From: Mycolicibacterium chubuense NBB4
GTDB taxonomy: Bacteria > Actinomycetota > Actinomycetes > Mycobacteriales > Mycobacteriaceae
NCBI RefSeq assembly: GCF_000266905.1
Contig: NC_018027.1
Coordinates: forward strand, 5,270,001-5,334,000
Reading direction: 5' to 3'
DNA length: 64,000 nt
Numbering within the stretch: the first letter of the stretch is position 1; every line of letters begins with the position of its first letter. This document shows positions 7,765 through 16,427 of the stretch, piece after piece. A model generated the notes under the pieces. The model had not been told where the DNA came from. It did not search any database and saw nothing but the letters and a program-made list of their open reading frames with translations. Position numbers and translations under genes: made by a program.

Positions 7765-8931
7765 TCAGTTCATGAACCGCACGACGCCAGGAGTGCGGAC
7801 CGCCCGGCCGGCTCTGGCCTGGCGGTACCCCAAATATCCTCCTGCACCCGTCAGTATCAGCATTCCTGCTATTCCCGGTAACGCCAAGGCCGCGATCTGC
7901 GGAGTGCCGGCCGACCGCAGATACTCCCGGTAACCGGCTCGGTAGGGCGACGCCGGCGCGGCGAAGTTACCGGTGGACGACGCGGGCGGGGCCTCGCGCA
8001 CGGGAGGCGGTTCGGCGCTCGCCGGCCGTGGGGCGGCAGGCATCCGGGCCACGCCGCCGCCGGCGCCGGCCACTCCGGCGCCGGCTGAGCCCGGCCCGGG
8101 GCCGAGGGCCGGGGGAACGGCCACGACGATCGGCACGCGGACCGGGGCACCGGTCGACGGACCGACCCCGGGCACGGTGTCGAGTACGTCGGGTCCCCGC
8201 GGCTCCCGGACCGGCGGCACCCACGCCGGCGCCTGTCGGTGCGGCCAGGTCATGACCGGCAGGTGGACTCCGCCGCCACCGCCGGGAACAGCGTGCGGCG
8301 GACCACCGGCACCGCCGCCGAGGCCCGGCGGCGCCTCGGGTACGCCGGGGGCACCGGGCGCTTGCGGGATGCCGGGTGATTCGGGGATTCCGGGCGCTCC
8401 GGGGGCACCGGGGGTTTCGGGGATACCGGGAGTTTCGGGGATACCGGGCGCTCCGGGGGCACCGGGTGCTTCGGGGATGCCCGGCCCTCCCGGTACCGGC
8501 GACGGCCCCGACCCGGGGCCCGGCCCCGGCGCTCCGCAGCCGTCGGCGCCCTTCTCGCAACACGGTGGCGACGGCTGCTTTCCGCCTTCACCGTCGACTT
8601 CTTCCGCGCGGCGATTCCCCAGCCGGGCGCCTGGTATGTCGTCGTCCCGGGCGCGCGGTGTGCCGGCACGCTCGCGCGGTTGCTGCCGCGGCGGGCGGTG
8701 CGCACGCTCGCCGCCCTTCTCTCCGCGCTCGGCCTCCGTGACACGACCGCGCCGGGGTCCCTCGCGGTCGGCACTCCGATCGCCGTGTCTGCCACTGACG
8801 CCGTGCCCGCTGTGTCCGCGCCCGGCGGTGACACCCGAGTCGGCGAACGCGGTTGCGGTGCCGGCGCCGCCGGCGAGAAGCCCGGAAGCCATGACGCAGG
8901 CCGCTGCAGCGATACGCGCACGCGAACCCAC
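7765..8931 (-). CDS. Collagen-like surface protein with GYRQA-type C-terminal anchor
   Basis: About 388 residues. The start is GTG at 8931, preceded by AAGGGTGGT, and leads into a signal peptide (RIAAAACVMASGLLAGG to AFA). The middle has a charged Arg/Gly/Glu region, a Cys cluster (PPCCEKGADGC), then roughly 60 residues of Gly-x-Pro collagen-like repeats (GAPGAPGIPE units). The C-terminus has one hydrophobic helix, ALALPGIAGMLILTGAGGYL, then GYRQARAGRAVRTPG and RF. The same C-terminus occurs in the protein at 60244-61338. Predicted exported and membrane-anchored; function unknown. Confidence 0.75.
   Translation of the reverse strand: MGSRARIAAAACVMASGLLAGGAGTATAFADSGVTAGRGHSGHGVSGRHGDRSADREGPRRGRVTEAERGEKGGERAHRPPRQQPRERAGTPRARDDDIPGARLGNRRAEEVDGEGGKQPSPPCCEKGADGCGAPGPGPGSGPSPVPGGPGIPEAPGAPGAPGIPETPGIPETPGAPGAPGIPESPGIPQAPGAPGVPEAPPGLGGGAGGPPHAVPGGGGGVHLPVMTWPHRQAPAWVPPVREPRGPDVLDTVPGVGPSTGAPVRVPIVVAVPPALGPGPGSAGAGVAGAGGGVARMPAAPRPASAEPPPVREAPPASSTGNFAAPASPYRAGYREYLRSAGTPQIAALALPGIAGMLILTGAGGYLGYRQARAGRAVRTPGVVRFMN
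8341..8494 (-). repeat. Collagen-like coding repeat
   Basis: Imperfect repeats of 9-18 bases encode GAPG, GIPE and TPGIPE units. Stretches such as GTTTCGGGGATACCGGG recur almost exactly, so the tract is likely to vary in length between strains. Confidence 0.7.
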
Positions 8932-9140
8932 GTCGTCACCACCCTTCACGGTGCCGGGCACCGCAGTTTGGCTGCTTTCTGTGATTCTCGCACAACTGCT
9001 CCGCGCCGTTTGCTGACTGCGAGCAATCACCGTTTGGCGGGGCACGCTGGAAGACTCTGGGGCATCCAACGCTAGGGTTGGGTCGCGTCACCGCCGGATT
9101 CCCGGTGAGAGACCGACGACAGGACTGGGAGGCCGCAGGG

Positions 9141-9797
9141 ATGGCTCTGTTCAAGCGACGCAAATCCCGGGCGACCCGGAGAGCCGAAGCGCGCGCCATC
9201 AAGGCGAAGGCCAAGCTCGAAGCCAGGCTCTCGGCCAAGAACGAGGTGCGCCGGTTCAAAGCCCAGCAGAAGGCGCAGGCGCGAGCCCTGCGGGCACAGA
9301 TCAAGGCGCAGCGGGACAGCGACCGGGCGGCGCTCAAGGTTGCTGAGACTCAGCTCAAGGCCGCACGCGAGGGCAAGCTGTTCTCCCCCACGAAAGTTCG
9401 CAGGGCGCTCACGGTGGCTCGTTTGCTGGCGCCGGTGGCTGTGCCGCTCGTCTACCGGGCGTCCATTTCCGCGCGGGGGCTGATCGACGAGCGCCGCGCG
9501 GACCGGCTGGGCATCCCGTTGAGCCAGCTCGGTCAGTTCTCCGGTCACGGCGCGGAACTCTCGGCGCGCATCGCAGGTGCCGAGCACTCGCTGCGCCAGC
9601 TGTCGGAGAAGAAGCCGAAGGACGCCGAGACCAAGCAGTTCACCGCTGCGATCACCGAGCGGCTCTCCGAGCTCGCCACCGCGGTCACCGCGGCGGAGAA
9701 CATGCCGCCGGCGCGCCGGCGCGCCGCGCACGCCGCCATCGCCGAGCAGCTCGACGGCATCGACGCCGACCTGATGGCCCGCCTGGGCGTGGCCTGA
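9141..9797 (+). CDS. Conserved hypothetical protein (Rv3850-type, DUF6474-like)
   Basis: Protein of 218 residues. The first 100 are strongly basic and predicted coiled coil (RRAEARAIKAKAKLEARL, KAQQKAQARALRAQIK). One short hydrophobic segment follows (ARLLAPVAVPLVYRA), then an acidic helical C-terminus. The gene stands three genes after espR in the order seen around Rv3850. The ATG at 9141 is preceded by GCAGGG. The Lys/Arg/Ala coiled coil next to espR and the hns-like gene suggests DNA or envelope binding, but this is inference. Confidence 0.75.
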   Translation: MALFKRRKSRATRRAEARAIKAKAKLEARLSAKNEVRRFKAQQKAQARALRAQIKAQRDSDRAALKVAETQLKAAREGKLFSPTKVRRALTVARLLAPVAVPLVYRASISARGLIDERRADRLGIPLSQLGQFSGHGAELSARIAGAEHSLRQLSEKKPKDAETKQFTAAITERLSELATAVTAAENMPPARRRAAHAAIAEQLDGIDADLMARLGVA

Positions 9798-9802
9798 CCG
9801 CA

Positions 9803-10336
9803 GTGTCCGCCAACTCGGCCCGGCACGCCGCGCGGTGGCGCGGCGCCGCGGCCGGTCTGCTGACGGGCACACTCACGCTGGCGGCACACGGAGCAGGAGG
9901 CGGCCCGCTGCCCGCGGGGCCCGCGACCGCCCAGCTGCTCCTCGTGGCAGCAGCCGTCGGTGCACTGGCCGCCCGCCTCCCGCGGACCGGCCGGTTCGGC
10001 CCGATCCTCGCGCTGCTCACCGCCGGCCAGCTCATCGGGCACGGCCTTCTCAGCGCGCTGGGCCATGCCCACGCCACCCCGTCGGCCGGGCCGGCCTGGC
10101 TCATGCTGTCGAGCCATCTGGCCGCCGTCGGGACCGGGGCGCTGCTCATCGTCGTCGGCGACCGGCTGTGCCGGACGCTGTCGCGGGCGCTGCACCGCAC
10201 CACGCGCCCCGACGCGCCGGCGGTGCCCGCACCCCGGGCCACCCCTGGCCGCACCGCCGACCAACCGTTGCGGTCGGCACTGCTCGTCGCTTCCTCGATG
10301 TCGCACCGGGGCCCTCCGGTCAGCGCTGCCCGCTGA
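9803..10336 (+). CDS. Small membrane protein of the copC-copD operon
   Basis: Protein of 177 residues with four predicted helices between residues 12 and 115 and a Pro/Arg-rich cytoplasmic tail. Intramembrane or loop histidines occur in GQLIGHGLLSALGHAHA and LMLSSHLAAVG, which suits metal handling. Starts at GTG 9803, five bases after the preceding stop, and lies 38 bases before copC. Its family is not one I can name; a copper-related role is inferred from context. Confidence 0.6.
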   Translation: MSANSARHAARWRGAAAGLLTGTLTLAAHGAGGGPLPAGPATAQLLLVAAAVGALAARLPRTGRFGPILALLTAGQLIGHGLLSALGHAHATPSAGPAWLMLSSHLAAVGTGALLIVVGDRLCRTLSRALHRTTRPDAPAVPAPRATPGRTADQPLRSALLVASSMSHRGPPVSAAR

Positions 10337-10374
10337 CCTGAACGTCCCCATCGATCGAGAAAGCAACAACTTCA

Positions 10375-10944
10375 ATGAGAGCTCTTCAGCGTGGGACGCC
10401 GCTCGGCGCCCACTCCCTCGTCGTCGCCGTCCTGACCCTCGGACTCCTGACGGGCGCGCTGGCCTACGCCGGTGTTGCGTGGGCGCACGCCGCGCGCATC
10501 GCCAACGACCCCGCCGAGAACGCAGAACTGCAGCAGCCGCCGGCGCGGGTGAGCGCGACGTTCAACGAACCGATGCAGTCGCAGTTCGCGGCGATGACGG
10601 TCGTCGGCCCCGACGGTAGCCAGTGGGCCGACGGCTCACCCGCGGTCGACGGCGCCGTCATCAGCGTCGCTGTTCGCGCGGGCGCCCCGGCCGGTGCCTA
10701 CACGGTCAACTACCGGGCCACCTCCGCCGACGGCCACGTGGTGAACGGCTCGTGGACGTACCGGCTCACCGGTCCGGATTCGGCCGCGACCGCTCCGTCG
10801 GCACCGGCCGCGACGACGGCCGCCGCGCCGCAGCCGCCCGCGGCGCAGCCGCACTCCGGCGACTGGCCGGTGTGGCCGTTCGTCGCCGCTGCGGCGGTCA
10901 TCGTCGCCGGAGGCGCGCTGTGGGCGGTCCGGCGCAGGTCGTGA
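10375..10944 (+). CDS. copC: CopC-domain copper-binding protein
   Basis: Protein of 189 residues: signal peptide ending at WA, mature start HAARIANDPAENA, CopC beta-domain to residue 135 (NEPMQSQF, SADGHVVNGSWTYRL), Pro/Ala linker and a C-terminal helix (WPFVAAAAVIVAGGALWAV). Mature His1 and the Asp/His of ADGHVVNG match the Cu(II) ligands of CopC. It binds periplasmic copper for delivery or sequestration. The stop overlaps the copD start (GTGA), so the pair is translationally coupled. Confidence 0.88.
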   Translation: MRALQRGTPLGAHSLVVAVLTLGLLTGALAYAGVAWAHAARIANDPAENAELQQPPARVSATFNEPMQSQFAAMTVVGPDGSQWADGSPAVDGAVISVAVRAGAPAGAYTVNYRATSADGHVVNGSWTYRLTGPDSAATAPSAPAATTAAAPQPPAAQPHSGDWPVWPFVAAAAVIVAGGALWAVRRRS

Positions 10945-11864
10945 CCACACGCCGCGCGGTGGCGGGCGCGCTGCTCGTCACCGCCGCGGCGTGCCTGGCG
11001 GCCTGGGCGCTGGCCTATCCGGTCGGCGCGCTGAGCGCGGCGCTCGTGCGGGCCGTCGCCGACGGTGCGGCGGTCGTGACCCTCGGACTCGTGATCGTGC
11101 CCGCGCTCGACGGCAGCCGGTACCGCGCCGAGCTGCGCCGGCGCGCCACCGTGCCGGCGGTGGCCGCGTCGGCGGTGTGGGTGGTCTCCGAGCTGGTCCG
11201 CGTCGTCTTCGGCACTGCCGAAGCCGCCGGCGTGGGCGCCGGCCGGGTCGCCGTGCGGACGGTGTGGGAGTTCGTCGTGTACACGGCGCCCGGACGCGCG
11301 GGCCTGATCACCGTCGCCGCGGCCGCCGGGGTGTGTGCGGTGGTGTCGCTGGCTCCGCGATCGGACTCGGCCGGTGTGGCGGCAGCCGGGCTTGCCGGAA
11401 TCGGCATCGTGAGCCATCCGCTGACCGGGCACCTGTCCGACAGCGGAGTCGGCGGCATCGCGATCGCCGTGCACATGCTGGCCGCGGCGCTGTGGTGCGG
11501 CGTCCTGGCCGCCCTGGTTCTGACCGTGGACCACCGGGGGCAGTGGGCGCGTGTGCTGCCCCGCTTCTCAGCGCTGTCCCTGCTGTGTGTGGCCGCGCTG
11601 CTCGCCGGGGGCGTGGTCGCCGGACTGGTGATCATGGACTCCCCGGCGCAGTTGTACTCGAACGGCTGGGGCCGGGTGCTGTCGGCCAAGATCGCGCTCA
11701 CCGTCGCACTGACGGTGCTGGCCTGGCGTAACCGGACGCTGTGGCTGCCCGCCGCACAGGGCCACCGGGCCACCGCCGAGGTGTCCCGGTCACGGGCGTA
11801 CACCGAGCTGGCGTTGATGGCCACCGCCCTGGCGCTCGCCGCGTCGCTGGCGGTCACCAGCTAG
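10941..11864 (+). CDS. copD: CopD-type copper import membrane protein
   Basis: Protein of 307 residues with about eight predicted helices. The conserved CopD-type segment [13 protein letters not shown] and [22 protein letters not shown] holds the His residues thought to bind copper or heme. Start is GTG 10941, overlapping the copC stop by four bases; a frame extending upstream through copC is shadow. CopD proteins take up copper handed over by CopC. The C-terminal soluble domain found in CtaG fusions is absent. Confidence 0.85.
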   Translation: MTTRRAVAGALLVTAAACLAAWALAYPVGALSAALVRAVADGAAVVTLGLVIVPALDGSRYRAELRRRATVPAVAASAVWVVSELVRVVFGTAEAAGVGAGRVAVRTVWEFVVYTAPGRAGLITVAAAAGVCAVVSLAPRSDSAGVAAAGLAGIGIVSHPLTGHLSDSGVGGIAIAVHMLAAALWCGVLAALVLTVDHRGQWARVLPRFSALSLLCVAALLAGGVVAGLVIMDSPAQLYSNGWGRVLSAKIALTVALTVLAWRNRTLWLPAAQGHRATAEVSRSRAYTELALMATALALAASLAVTS

Positions 11865-11940
11865 CACCGGCGTGGGGCGCAGAAGGCACCTGGCATGATT
11901 GGGGGCCACTGGCGGGTGTACACATCCAAGGAGCAGCGAC

Positions 11941-12414
11941 ATGGCAGACCAGCCGGATCGGCCCGACGAAAGGCCTGATGCCGCTAGGCCTGCGGAACCA
12001 CCCGCCACTCCGGCGAAGAAGACTCCCCCGGCCAAGAAGGCGGCGCCGATGAAGAAGGCTGCCGCCAAGAAGGTTCCGGCCAAGAAGGTGCCCGCCAAGA
12101 AGGCACCCGCGAAGAAGGCGCCGGTCAAGAAGTCCGCCCCGGCGAAGAAGGCGGCCGCCAAGAAGGCACCGCCTGCGAAGAAGGCCGCCCCGCCGCCGCC
12201 CGGCACCGACGACGCATTGACGTCGGCAGCCAAAGAGGCTGCTGCACAAGCGAAGTCGACCGTCGCAACGGCCAGCACCGTGGTCACCAGCCCCCGGCCG
12301 GCACTGCCGGAGACCCCCGAGTCGTCACGGCTGCCCGTCGCTGTGGCCGTCGTCACCGCACTGCTCGCGGTCATCGTGGTTCTCCTCGCCGCCCGGCGCA
12401 ACCGCGGCAACTGA
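11941..12414 (+). CDS. hns: H-NS-like Lys/Ala-rich nucleoid protein (Rv3852-type)
   Basis: Protein of 157 residues. Residues 20-90 are tandem [13 protein letters not shown] units resembling histone H1 and HupB tails. A helical [18 protein letters not shown] segment follows, and one C-terminal membrane helix ([21 protein letters not shown]) ends in RRNRGN. This is the Rv3852 architecture, and rraA and ethA follow as in M. tuberculosis. It probably tethers DNA to the membrane. Despite the name it is not homologous to enterobacterial H-NS. ATG is preceded by AAGGAG nine bases upstream. Confidence 0.85.
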   Translation: MADQPDRPDERPDAARPAEPPATPAKKTPPAKKAAPMKKAAAKKVPAKKVPAKKAPAKKAPVKKSAPAKKAAAKKAPPAKKAAPPPPGTDDALTSAAKEAAAQAKSTVATASTVVTSPRPALPETPESSRLPVAVAVVTALLAVIVVLLAARRNRGN

Positions 12415-12444
12415 CGGCCGCAGAACGGGCCGACATCATCACGG

Positions 12445-12450
12445 CATAAT
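12445..12450 (+). promoter_or_regulatory. Probable -10 of leaderless rraA
   Basis: CATAAT ends six bases before the GTG at 12457 and no Shine-Dalgarno is present. Confidence 0.4.
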
Positions 12451-12456
12451 GGCGCG

Positions 12457-12954
12457 GTGACCGTCACTCCGCGCCCCACTGCCGACCTCGTCGACGAGAT
12501 CGGCCCCGACGTCCGCAGCTGCGACCTGCAGATGCGCCAGTACGGCGGCCGGGCCGAGTTCGCCGGGCCGATCACCACGGTGCGCTGCTTCGAGGACAAC
12601 GCGCTGCTCAAGTCGGTGCTGTCCGAACCGGGCGACGGCGGCGTGCTGGTGATCGACGGCGACGGCTCGGTGCACACCGCGCTGGTCGGGGATCTCATCG
12701 CCGAACTCGGGCGGTCCAACGGGTGGTCGGGTCTGATCGTCAACGGCGCCGTGCGGGACTCGGCGACACTGCGCACCTTGGACATCGGGATCAAGGCGCT
12801 GGGCACCAACCCCCGCAAGAGCACCAAGACCGGCGACGGGGTGCGCGACGCGGCCGTCGAGTTCGGCGGCGTCGTGTTCGTGCCCGGCGAGATCGCCTAC
12901 AGCGACGACGACGGGATCGTGGTGGTGAAGCCGGACCAGCCCGACGCCGGCTGA
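12457..12954 (+). CDS. rraA: RraA-like protein
   Basis: Protein of 165 residues matching Rv3853 (157 residues) along its length: [47 protein letters not shown] and [16 protein letters not shown]. In E. coli RraA inhibits RNase E; many homologues are class II aldolase-like 4-hydroxy-4-methyl-2-oxoglutarate aldolases, and the conserved GALRD-type loop (NGAVRD) is present, so either activity is possible. GTG start. It ends three bases before the convergent ethA stop. Confidence 0.88.
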   Translation: MTVTPRPTADLVDEIGPDVRSCDLQMRQYGGRAEFAGPITTVRCFEDNALLKSVLSEPGDGGVLVIDGDGSVHTALVGDLIAELGRSNGWSGLIVNGAVRDSATLRTLDIGIKALGTNPRKSTKTGDGVRDAAVEFGGVVFVPGEIAYSDDDGIVVVKPDQPDAG

Positions 12955-12957
12955 CCC

Positions 12958-14433
12958 CTACGCCGTAGCAGCAACGGGCGCTTGGTGTTTCGAGAACTCC
13001 AGTGCCGCGTCGTCGACCTTGCCGCGACGGATCAGCTGCAGGTCCAGCAGGTAGTTCTGCTTGAGCCGCCACGGCGTGCGTGAGCCGGCCTTGGGCAGAT
13101 AGTCCAGTGCGCGGAGCACGTAGCCGGGTGTGAAGTCCATCAGCGGCTTCTCGTCGACGCTGGTGCCGGGGTGGCGGGGTTCCACCCGGTCGTAGCCCTG
13201 AGAATCCATGAAATTGATGACGCGGCAGAAGAATTCGGACACCAAGTCGGCCTTCAGCGTCCACGACGCATTGGTGTAACCGATCGTGAACGCCATGTTC
13301 GGCATGTGGGTGAGCATCATGCCCTTGTAGGCCATCGTGTCGTTCAGCACGATCGGTTCGCCGTTGCGCGAGATCGACGCCCCACCGAACAGCTGAAGGT
13401 TCAATCCCGTTGCCGTCACGATGATGTCGGCATCGAGATGCTGACCTGACGCCAGCTGGATGCCGGTCCCGGTGAACCTCTCGATGGTGTCGGTGACGAC
13501 GTCGGCCTTGCCCGCGCGGATGGTCTTGAACAGGTCGCCGTTGGGCGCCAGGCACACTCGCTCGTCCCAGGGGTTGTAGCGCGGGTTGAAGTGCTTGCGC
13601 ACGTCGTACCCCTCGGGCAGCCGGCGCTCGGCCATCGTCAGCAACTGCTTACGGAAGAAGTCGGGGAACTTGCGAGCGATCTGGTACTGGAACGACTGCG
13701 CGAGAATGCTCTTCCATCGGTTCAGCACGTAGGCGGCCTTGGCGGGCAGGCGCCGGTTGGTCGCGACGGTGAACGGATCGACATCGGGCAGTGCCGCGAT
13801 GAAGGTCGGCGACCGCTGCAGCATCGTCACGTGTCCGGAGCCCGAATCGGCCAGGGCGGGAATGAGAGTGACGGCCGTGGCGCCGCTGCCGATGACCACG
13901 ATGCGCTTACCGGCGTAGTCGAGATCCTCGGGCCAGTGCTGCGGGTGGATGATGGCGCCTTCGAAGTCCTCGGCGCCGGGGAACTCCGGCGAGAACCCCT
14001 GCTCGTAGTTGTAGTAGCCGCTGCACGCCATCAGATAGCGGGCGCTGACCTCCACCTCCTCGCCACCCCGATCGACGCGCAGCGACCAGCGGTTCTCGGC
14101 GTCGGACCAGTTCGCGGACAGCACGTTGTTCCCGTAGCGGATGTGCTTGTCGATCCCGTACTCGGCGACGGTCTCCTCGAGGTAGGCCATGATCGACGGC
14201 CCGTCGGCGATGGCCTTCTCCGAGGTCCACGGCTTGAACCGGAAACCGAGCGTGAACATGTCGGAGTCCGACCGGATGCCCGGGTACTTGAACAGGTCCC
14301 AGGTACCGCCGAGATTGTCGCGGCGCTCGAGGATCACATAGCTCTTGCCGGGGCAGCGGTCCTGCAGATGCCAGGCGGCGCTGATGCCGGAGATGCCGGC
14401 CCCGACGATCACCACGTCGACGAACTCAGTCAT
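12958..14433 (-). CDS. ethA: Baeyer-Villiger monooxygenase EthA
   Basis: FAD- and NADPH-dependent monooxygenase of 491 residues (489 in M. tuberculosis). FAD site VVIVGAGISGISAAWHL at the N-terminus, Baeyer-Villiger fingerprint FEGAIIHPQHWPE near residue 150, NADPH site VVIGSGATAVTL. EthA oxidises ketones and activates ethionamide. Divergent from ethR across a 76-base operator region, so EthR repression is expected. No missing key residues seen. Confidence 0.95.
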   Translation of the reverse strand: MTEFVDVVIVGAGISGISAAWHLQDRCPGKSYVILERRDNLGGTWDLFKYPGIRSDSDMFTLGFRFKPWTSEKAIADGPSIMAYLEETVAEYGIDKHIRYGNNVLSANWSDAENRWSLRVDRGGEEVEVSARYLMACSGYYNYEQGFSPEFPGAEDFEGAIIHPQHWPEDLDYAGKRIVVIGSGATAVTLIPALADSGSGHVTMLQRSPTFIAALPDVDPFTVATNRRLPAKAAYVLNRWKSILAQSFQYQIARKFPDFFRKQLLTMAERRLPEGYDVRKHFNPRYNPWDERVCLAPNGDLFKTIRAGKADVVTDTIERFTGTGIQLASGQHLDADIIVTATGLNLQLFGGASISRNGEPIVLNDTMAYKGMMLTHMPNMAFTIGYTNASWTLKADLVSEFFCRVINFMDSQGYDRVEPRHPGTSVDEKPLMDFTPGYVLRALDYLPKAGSRTPWRLKQNYLLDLQLIRRGKVDDAALEFSKHQAPVAATA

Positions 14434-14509
14434 GGCGCCAAGCTATCAACGCCCTGTCGAGGCAGTCAACACCCTGTCGAGTCGATCGACACGGTGTAAA
14501 GTCACTGCC
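14434..14509. promoter_or_regulatory. ethA-ethR intergenic operator
   Basis: Three half-sites at 20-base spacing: TCAACGCCCTGTCGA (14446), TCAACACCCTGTCGA (14466) and the inverted TCGACACGGTGT (14486-14497), the last two forming a palindrome with one mismatch. This fits cooperative binding of several EthR dimers. TAAAGT (14497-14502), seven bases before the ethR GTG, is a likely -10 for a leaderless ethR message. Confidence 0.7.
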
Positions 14510-15151
14510 GTGACAACCAGCCATGCCCGCCCCGCCCGGGCCAGGCGCGCCGTCCGCCCCTCGGGGGACGACCGCGAGCTGGCTATCCTGACGACGCTGG
14601 AGACCCTGCTCGAAGGACGCGCCCTCGCCGACATCTCGGTCGACGACCTGGCCAAGGGCGCAGGCATCTCGCGGCCGACGTTCTATTTCTACTTTCCCTC
14701 CAAGGACGCGGTCCTGCTGGCGCTCGTCGAGCGGGTGATCAACGAGGCCGACCACAACGCCGACGAGGCGATGGGAGGCATGGACACCTCGGTCGACCCG
14801 GCCGGCGTCTGGAAAGCGATCAACGCGCTGTTCGAGACCTTCGGCACCCACCGCGCCGTCACGCTCGCCGGCGCCGCGGCCCGGCCGCTCAACGCCGAGG
14901 TCCGCGCGCTCTGGTCCCGGTTCATGCAGAAGTGGATCGACCACACCACCGCGTCCATCGAGACCGAGCGGGCCCGCGGTGCGGCGCCGACCACCATCCC
15001 GGCCGCCGACCTCGCCGCCTCGCTGAACCTGATGAACGAGCGCACGATGTTGGCCGCGTTCGCGGGCGAGCAGCCCGCGGTGACCGCTGGAAAACTGGTC
15101 GACACGCTGGCGCACATCTGGGTCACGAGCATCTACGGCACCGCACCCTGA
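14510..15151 (+). CDS. ethR: TetR-family repressor EthR
   Basis: Protein of 213 residues. Near-identical to M. tuberculosis EthR in the HTH (ELAIL to ADISVDDLAKGAGISRPTFY, then FYFPSKDAVLL) and similar through the ligand-binding domain (NLMNERTMLAAFAGEQP, HIWVTSIYG). It represses ethA until a lipophilic ligand binds. GTG start chosen from the position of TAAAGT and the homologue's N-terminus (MTTS). Upstream codons run through the operator and are not translated. Confidence 0.95.
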   Translation: MTTSHARPARARRAVRPSGDDRELAILTTLETLLEGRALADISVDDLAKGAGISRPTFYFYFPSKDAVLLALVERVINEADHNADEAMGGMDTSVDPAGVWKAINALFETFGTHRAVTLAGAAARPLNAEVRALWSRFMQKWIDHTTASIETERARGAAPTTIPAADLAASLNLMNERTMLAAFAGEQPAVTAGKLVDTLAHIWVTSIYGTAP

Positions 15152-15168
15152 TCTGTCGGCCCCACATG

Positions 15169-15182
15169 CGAACATATGTTCG
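15169..15182. promoter_or_regulatory. LexA (SOS) box at dinB3
   Basis: CGAACATATGTTCG is a perfect 14-base palindrome. Extended to 16 bases it matches the mycobacterial SOS box TCGAAC-RYRY-GTTCGA in all but the two outermost bases. It overlaps the first possible ATG of the polymerase gene. Confidence 0.6.
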
Positions 15183-16426
15183 TGTCGATCGACGCTTCTG
15201 CCCGATCGCCGGCTTCTGCCTTATCGCCGGCTCCGCCGGCGGCTGTCCTCCACGCTGACCTCGACTCGTTCTACGCGTCGGTCGAGCAGCGGGACAACCC
15301 CGCGCTGCGCGGGCAGCCCGTGATCGTCGGCGGCGGCGTGGTGCTCGCCGCCAGCTACGAGGCCAAGGCGTACGGCGTGCGCACCGCGATGGGTGGCCGG
15401 CAGGCGCTGGCACTGTGTCCGCACGCGGTGGTCGTGCCGCCCCGGATGGCCGCGTACTCGGAAGCCAGCGACGCCGTGTTCGAGGTCTTCCGCGACACCA
15501 CACCCGTCGTCGAGCCGCTCTCGGTCGATGAGGCTTTCCTCGACGTCTCGGGGCTGCGCCGGGTCGCGGGCACCCCGGTGCAGATCGGCGCCCGGCTGCG
15601 GGAGCGCGTGCGCGAAGAGGTCGGCCTGCCGATCACCGTCGGCATCGCGCGCACCAAGTTCCTCGCCAAGGTCGCCAGTCAGGAGGCCAAGCCCGACGGA
15701 CTGCTGCTGGTGCCGCCCGATCGCGAGCTGGCGTTCCTGCATCCGCTGCCGGTGCGCCGGCTCTGGGGGGTGGGCGCGAAGACGGCGGACAAGCTGCGGG
15801 TGCACGGCATCGAGACCGTGGCGGACGTCGCCGAGCTCAGCGAGACGACGCTCGGTTCGCTCGTCGGGGGCGCGATGGGCCGCCAGCTGTTCGCGTTGTC
15901 CCACAACGTGGATCGCCGCCGGGTCGTCACCGGACGGCGCCGCCGGTCGGTGGGCGCCCAGCGGGCGCTCGGACGGGCCGGCAACACGATGTCGGCGGCC
16001 GAGGTCGACGCCGTCGTCGTCAACCTGGTCGACCGGATCACGCGGCGGATGCGCACGGCGGGCCGCACGGGACGCACCGTGGTGCTGCGGCTGCGGTTCG
16101 ACGACTTCGGCCGCGCGACCCGCTCCCGCACCATGCCGCGGGCGACGGCGTCCACCGACGTGATCCTCGGCGCCGCGCGGGCGCTGGTCGCCGCCGCGGA
16201 ACCGTTGGTCGCCGAGCGGGGCCTGACCCTGATCGGCTTCGCGGTGTGCAACATCGACCGCGACGGGGCGCAACAGATGGAGCTGCCGTTCGGGGAGGCG
16301 GTCGACATGACGACCATCGACGCCGCCGTCGACCGGGTGCGCGGCCGCTACGGCAACGCGGCGCTGACGCGCGGAGTGCTCCTGGGACGCGACCCGGGTC
16401 TGGAGATGCCGATGCTGCCCGACTGA
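15176..16426 (+). CDS. dinB3: Y-family DNA polymerase IV (DinB3-type)
   Basis: Protein of up to 416 residues. Catalytic carboxylates lie in LHADLDSFYASVEQ and SVDEAFLDVSG; Tyr of DSFYAS is the expected steric gate. Thumb HhH region VGAKTADKLRVHGI and little finger follow, and QMELPF near the C-terminus is a beta-clamp-binding motif. It should perform error-prone translesion synthesis. The place beside ethR matches M. smegmatis dinB3; M. tuberculosis lacks it here. The annotated ATG sits inside the LexA box, so the true start may be the GTG at 15182 or further downstream; the first 22 residues show no conserved motif. Confidence 0.88.
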   Translation: MFVSIDASARSPASALSPAPPAAVLHADLDSFYASVEQRDNPALRGQPVIVGGGVVLAASYEAKAYGVRTAMGGRQALALCPHAVVVPPRMAAYSEASDAVFEVFRDTTPVVEPLSVDEAFLDVSGLRRVAGTPVQIGARLRERVREEVGLPITVGIARTKFLAKVASQEAKPDGLLLVPPDRELAFLHPLPVRRLWGVGAKTADKLRVHGIETVADVAELSETTLGSLVGGAMGRQLFALSHNVDRRRVVTGRRRRSVGAQRALGRAGNTMSAAEVDAVVVNLVDRITRRMRTAGRTGRTVVLRLRFDDFGRATRSRTMPRATASTDVILGAARALVAAAEPLVAERGLTLIGFAVCNIDRDGAQQMELPFGEAVDMTTIDAAVDRVRGRYGNAALTRGVLLGRDPGLEMPMLPD

Positions 16427-16427
16427 G

